A stretch of 64,000 nt of DNA from Streptomyces sp. STR69. GTDB taxonomy: Bacteria; Actinomycetota; Actinomycetes; Streptomycetales; Streptomycetaceae. Under the pieces are notes generated by a model. The model searched no databases. It was given only the letters and a program-made list of their open reading frames with translations, and was not told where the DNA came from. Where the stretch lies: contig NZ_JALJRY010000007.1 of the NCBI RefSeq assembly GCF_024519455.1, positions 1 to 64,000 of the forward strand, written 5' to 3'. The position numbers were made by a program, and so were the translations under genes. Numbering within the stretch: the stretch's first letter is position 1; each line of letters starts with the position of its first letter. Below are positions 60,945 through 64,000 of this stretch, piece after piece.

Positions 60945-61527
60945 CAAGATCGTGCCGCTGGCCGTGAAGATCGTGGTCAGCGGCGGCCTCGGGGTCGGCA
61001 AGACCACCTTCATCGGGGCCATTTCGGAGATCGAACCCCTCGACACCGAGGCGGCGATGACCCAAGTCTCCGTGGGCGTCGACTCGTTGGTGGGGGTCGA
61101 GGCGAAGACCACCACGACCGTCGCCCTCGACTTCGGGCGGATCACGCTCGATCCGACGATGACGCTGTATCTGTTCGGGACGCCCGGACAGGACCGGTTC
61201 TCGTTCCTCTGGGACGACCTGGTGGAGGGCGCGCTCGGCACGGTGGTCCTCATGGACACCCGGCGGATCGAGGACTGCTTCCCGGCGGTCGACTACTTCG
61301 AGTCGCAGGGCGCGCCGTTCGTCCTCGCCGTGAACCGCTTCGACGGCGCCGACCGGTTCGACGTGGAGGAGGTCCGGGAGGCGCTGGGGCTGAGCGCGGA
61401 CGTGCCCGTGCTGGAGTGCGACGCGCGAAACCGGGACTCCGTACGGGACGTGCTCGGTGCGCTGATGGACCGGGTGATCGGGGTCCGGGCGACACCGCGA
61501 CGGCGCACGGCCGCGCTGACGCGGTAG
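60928..61527 (+). CDS. cvnD: Conservon small GTPase CvnD
   Basis: A 199-residue ATP/GTP-binding protein of the CvnD type. The P-loop GGLGVGKT is at residues 19-26, followed by the switch region with G3-like LFGTPGQDRF and G4-like NRFDGAD. It is the small GTPase that pairs with CvnB; together the four proteins form a complex like eukaryotic G-protein systems. The ATG start is inside cvnC. The C-terminus is basic (RATPRRRTAALTR). Nothing downstream is coupled. Confidence 0.93.
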   Translation: MSGRSDKIVPLAVKIVVSGGLGVGKTTFIGAISEIEPLDTEAAMTQVSVGVDSLVGVEAKTTTTVALDFGRITLDPTMTLYLFGTPGQDRFSFLWDDLVEGALGTVVLMDTRRIEDCFPAVDYFESQGAPFVLAVNRFDGADRFDVEEVREALGLSADVPVLECDARNRDSVRDVLGALMDRVIGVRATPRRRTAALTR

Positions 61528-61802
61528 GTGTGGTGGAGGAAGTGCGGACGGAACCCGAGGGGAGGGGTGCGTGTGAAGGCGGAACGGGTGGCGCGGGAGA
61601 ACTCGTGAAGCGCACGGTCGGAGGGAGATTCCGGCGACCGGGACGCGCAGTGGGTCAGCTCAACAGGAAGAGGACCACACTCGACCGAGGTCGATGTGGG
61701 AGCGCTTGACCAGCCACTGCTGCGGATGCATGGGACAAGTGGAACAGGCATCCGGTGGGGCGTCAACCGAGATGAGACGTACTGCTCACAGTGTGGACTT
61801 CC

Positions 61803-61833
61803 TTGACAGCGAGGGGAAACGGCGCCGTACAGT
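61803..61833 (+). promoter_or_regulatory. Promoter for the FAD/NAD(P)-binding gene
   Basis: A perfect TTGACA (61803-61808), a 19-base spacer and TACAGT (61828-61833) predict a start near 61840 and a leader of about 90 bases. The spacer is two bases longer than optimal, and the spacer and -10 overlap a palindrome. Confidence 0.6.
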
Positions 61834-61875
61834 CGGAGGACGGTCCTGCTGAGGGGCTCGGCCGTACGGCGCCGT
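61819..61875. repeat. Paired 12-bp inverted repeats around the promoter
   Basis: ACGGCGCCGTAC (61819-61830) and its complement GTACGGCGCCGT (61864-61875); each contains the palindrome ACGGCGCCGT. The first overlaps the promoter and the second lies in the leader. Confidence 0.65.
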
Positions 61876-61930
61876 CAGGCGCCCTGTGTGAAGGCATTCG
61901 CCCGTGTTGCTCACGTCACGGAGTCTTCGC

Positions 61931-63745
61931 ATGTCTTCCGACATTCCCACCCCCATATCCGCCGCCCCGAGCACACGGCCCTCACTCGTCGTCGTCGGGG
62001 CCGGGCCGCGGGGGACCGGTCTCATAGAGCGCATCGCCGCCAGCGCGCCCGAGTTGTACACCGGACCGGGCACAGAGGGTGCCGGGGGCTTCGACATCCA
62101 CCTCGTCGACCCCCATCAGCCGGGCGCCGGACGCATCTGGCGCGCGGCCCAGTCGCCGCTGCTGTGGATGAACTCGCATGCCGAGGACGTCACCATGTTC
62201 ACCGACGAGACGGTGGTCATGGACGGTCCGGTACGCCCCGGCCCCACGCTGCACGAATGGGCGGACATCGAGGGCTCCACCTTCGCCGACCGGCAGCTCC
62301 AGGGCGCCTATCTGCGCTGGGTGCACGAGGAGGCCGTGGCCGCGCTGCCGCCGGGTGTCACCGTCCACCACCACCCGCAGCGCGCCCTGCGGGTGAGCGG
62401 CCCGCGCGAGGGACGCCAGCAGGTGTGGCTCGAAGGCCGCCCGCGCCCGCTCCTCGCCGACCTCGTCGTCCTTGCGATCGGCCACCTCGACGCCGAACTC
62501 GACGACGAGCAGCGCGAGTTGGCGGCCTACGCCCGCGCCCACGACCTGGTCCACCTGCCGCCCGACTTCACCGCCGACAGCGACCTCACCTCCCTCGCAC
62601 CCGGCGAACCCGTCATCGTCCGCGGCTTCGGGCTCGCCTTCGTCGACCTGATGGTGCTGCTCACCGAGGGGCGGGGCGGACGCCACGACGGCGACACCTA
62701 CGTCCCCTCGGGGCAGGAACCGGTGCTGTACGTCGGCTCGCGGCGCGGAGTGCCGTACCACTCGAAGATCGGTTACGAGTGGACCGGTGAACGGCCGCCG
62801 CTGCCACGGTTCTTCGGGCCCGCCGAGGTTGACGCGATACTCGCGCGGCCGGGGGGCTTCGACTTCCGGCGGGACGTATGGCCGCTGATCGAGAAGGAGT
62901 TGGGGTTCGCGCACTACCACCGGCTGTTCGGTGTGCACCCGGAGCGGACGGCGATCGCCTGGACCGACTTCGAGGAGAAGTACGCGGCCGGGGAGGCGGC
63001 GGAGCGCGAGGCGCTCGTGGCGTCCGCCGTGCCCGACCCCGCCGACCGGCTCGACCTCGCGGCGCTCGACCGCCCGCTGGACGGGGTGCGGTATCCGTCG
63101 CAGGAGGCGTTCCAGGAGGGCCTGCGGGCGTATGTCGAGGCCGATCTGACGCGCCGTCACGATCCGTCCAGCAGCCCGGACCTGTCCGTCTTCCTCGGAC
63201 TGCTCTCCGTCTACGTGCAGTTGGTCCGGCTCGGTGACATCGGGCCCTGGTGGCACGGCTTCTTCAGCTATCTCGCCTCCGGGCCGCCCGGACCCCGGCT
63301 GCGACAGCTGCTCGCGCTGTCCCGGGCCGGCATCGTGCGGTTCGTCGGCGCGGACATGGCCGTGACCGCCGAGGACGGGGTGTTCCGGGCGTCCAGTCCG
63401 ACCGTGCCCGGCGTCACCGTCGAGGCGCGGGCGCTCGTCGAGGCACGGCTGCCCGAGCCCACCGTCGGGCGCGCACTCGACCCGCTGCTGCGTGAACTGC
63501 ACGCCGACGGAGCCGTGGAGACCCCCGAGGGGCTGCTGCGGGTGGACCGCACCGACGGCCGCATCCTCGACGCGGCCGGACGACCGCACCCCCGGCGCTT
63601 CGCGCTCGGCCCCTACACCGACGTACGGACCCCCGGCGCCTTCACCCGGCCGCGCACCGGAGGCCCCGCCTTCCGGCAGAACGACGCCACCGCACGGGCC
63701 GTACTGGCATTTCTTCGGGACCTCGCGTGTCGGGCCGCCGCGTGA
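61931..63745 (+). CDS. FAD/NAD(P)-binding protein (NAD_binding_9 type)
   Basis: A 604-residue protein. The dinucleotide-binding motif LVVVGAGPRGTGLIERI lies at residues about 19-35, as in PF13454-type proteins, then HLVDPHQPGAGRIWR and a second glycine-rich region. The family has no settled reaction; some act in sulfur or amine metabolism with flavin-dependent monooxygenases. The downstream gene here is a luciferase-like monooxygenase, supporting a redox pathway. ATG 61931 follows GGAG by eight bases; GTG 61904 would add nine residues. Codon use is typical of the window. Confidence 0.82.
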   Translation: MSSDIPTPISAAPSTRPSLVVVGAGPRGTGLIERIAASAPELYTGPGTEGAGGFDIHLVDPHQPGAGRIWRAAQSPLLWMNSHAEDVTMFTDETVVMDGPVRPGPTLHEWADIEGSTFADRQLQGAYLRWVHEEAVAALPPGVTVHHHPQRALRVSGPREGRQQVWLEGRPRPLLADLVVLAIGHLDAELDDEQRELAAYARAHDLVHLPPDFTADSDLTSLAPGEPVIVRGFGLAFVDLMVLLTEGRGGRHDGDTYVPSGQEPVLYVGSRRGVPYHSKIGYEWTGERPPLPRFFGPAEVDAILARPGGFDFRRDVWPLIEKELGFAHYHRLFGVHPERTAIAWTDFEEKYAAGEAAEREALVASAVPDPADRLDLAALDRPLDGVRYPSQEAFQEGLRAYVEADLTRRHDPSSSPDLSVFLGLLSVYVQLVRLGDIGPWWHGFFSYLASGPPGPRLRQLLALSRAGIVRFVGADMAVTAEDGVFRASSPTVPGVTVEARALVEARLPEPTVGRALDPLLRELHADGAVETPEGLLRVDRTDGRILDAAGRPHPRRFALGPYTDVRTPGAFTRPRTGGPAFRQNDATARAVLAFLRDLACRAAA

Positions 63746-63832
63746 CCCCCAGCCGGTCGGTGAAGTCCCGGACTTCATCGAGGACTTGGCCCTCTCCGAG
63801 GCGCTCCCGAACGACAGGAAGGCTTCCCTCCC

Positions 63833-64000
63833 ATGACCTCCTCGCACGGCCGGGGCCTGCATCTGGCCGCCGCCGTCGACCAGCGGTCGGCTTATGACGC
63901 CGGCTCCTACGTCGAGTTGGCGCGGCTCGCCGAGAGCGGCGGCCTCGACTTCGTGACGCTCGACGACACCTTCGCGCGCCCCGGCCCCGACGCCCTCGCC
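63833..64000 (+). CDS. LLM-class flavin-dependent monooxygenase (3' partial)
   Basis: The first 56 residues of a protein cut by the window edge: GLHLAAAVDQRSAYDAGSYVELARLAESGGLDFVTLDDTFARPGPDALA. The pattern of a TIM-barrel first strand, AEsGG-DFVtLDDtF and Arg/Pro afterwards matches luciferase-like (NtaA/SnaA/DmoA-type) monooxygenases that need FMNH2. The ATG follows GGAAGG. It lies 87 bases after the FAD/NAD(P)-binding gene and is probably in the same operon. Confidence 0.75.
   Translation, partial: MTSSHGRGLHLAAAVDQRSAYDAGSYVELARLAESGGLDFVTLDDTFARPGPDALA

Larger units (their letters stand above)
61528..61930. other. Region between the conservon and the FAD/NAD(P)-binding gene
   Basis: About 400 bases without a supported gene. 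The first 250 bases are GC-rich without clear structure. A promoter and paired palindromes lie in the last 130 bases. A small open frame at about 61774-61854 overlaps the promoter and is not convincing. Confidence 0.5.

Noticed and set aside
61774..61854. Short leader peptide ending in Ser-Cys before the FAD/NAD(P)-binding gene
   Set aside because: The promoter TTGACA lies within it, so it would not be on the main transcript; it lacks the usual actinobacterial Cys-leader pattern.

Overview
The window is a high-GC, almost fully coding actinobacterial chromosome segment and is almost certainly from a Streptomyces. Codon third positions are strongly G/C, GTG and TTG starts are frequent, and genes overlap as ATGA or GTGA. 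The content is also typical: a complete cvnA-D conservon, a DUF6243 protein, a SepF-like protein, a siderophore permease operon behind a DmdR/IdeR-type iron box, and the core order tlyA-nadK-recN-...-pyrG-Nudix-...-parA-scpA-scpB-rluB-...-cmk-...-der. From established knowledge, that order is shared with Mycobacterium tuberculosis (Rv1691 to Rv1713) and S. coelicolor. I saw no rRNA, tRNA, CRISPR array, insertion sequence or prophage.

Layout. 1-3.6 kb: partial TPR protein, DUF1015 protein and a HAD-IIA phosphatase. 3.6-7.05 kb: iron-box-controlled FecCD-type importer (two permeases and an ATPase), then an SCP2 protein. 7.1-11 kb: small acidic protein, tlyA, nadK, recN. 11.2-18.9 kb: lineage-specific genes (GT4 glycosyltransferase, TPR protein facing a CGNR zinc-finger protein, PucR regulator with an FAD oxidoreductase, DUF6243, GH15 hydrolase). 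19.4-25.3 kb: pyrG, Nudix hydrolase, a STAND-like ATPase with a degenerate P-loop, alanine dehydrogenase. 25.6-30.2 kb: ParA, a putative ribbon-helix-helix partner, ScpA, ScpB and an RluB-type pseudouridine synthase, tightly packed and probably one operon for chromosome organisation. 30.3-33.5 kb: an accessory group with an NrtR-like Nudix regulator, an ADP-ribosylglycohydrolase, a VapBC-type toxin-antitoxin pair and a nucleotidyltransferase. 33.6-35.3 kb: a three-gene exported Rieske / membrane redox module. 35.5-40 kb: aroH-type chorismate mutase, tyrA, cmk, plsC, der.

40-49.5 kb: two unknown genes, a secreted Rpf-like transglycosylase with LysM, then a divergent branched-chain amino-acid-type ABC system. 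One arm has a LivH-LivM-LivG triple fusion and a LivF whose Walker A lysine is arginine. The other has a lipoprotein and a periplasmic-type binding protein, followed by a WYL regulator. 49.7-57.7 kb: I78-type small protein, PAP2 phosphatase, PIG-V-like mannosyltransferase, MFS exporter, glutaryl-CoA-dehydrogenase-like enzyme, a SepF-like protein and a DUF5685 protein with a very cysteine-rich tail. 57.9-61.5 kb: the cvn conservon. 61.9-64 kb: an FAD/NAD(P)-binding protein and the start of a luciferase-like monooxygenase cut by the window edge.

The best candidates for undescribed biology are the NrtR-like/ADP-ribosylglycohydrolase unit with its promoter palindrome, the exported Rieske-DUF6529 module, ParA with the RHH-like protein beside scpAB, the two ATPases whose Walker A lysine is arginine, and the Cys-rich DUF5685 tail. 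Functions are read from recognisable motifs; start sites and regulatory sites are inferences from ribosome-binding sites, overlaps and symmetry.
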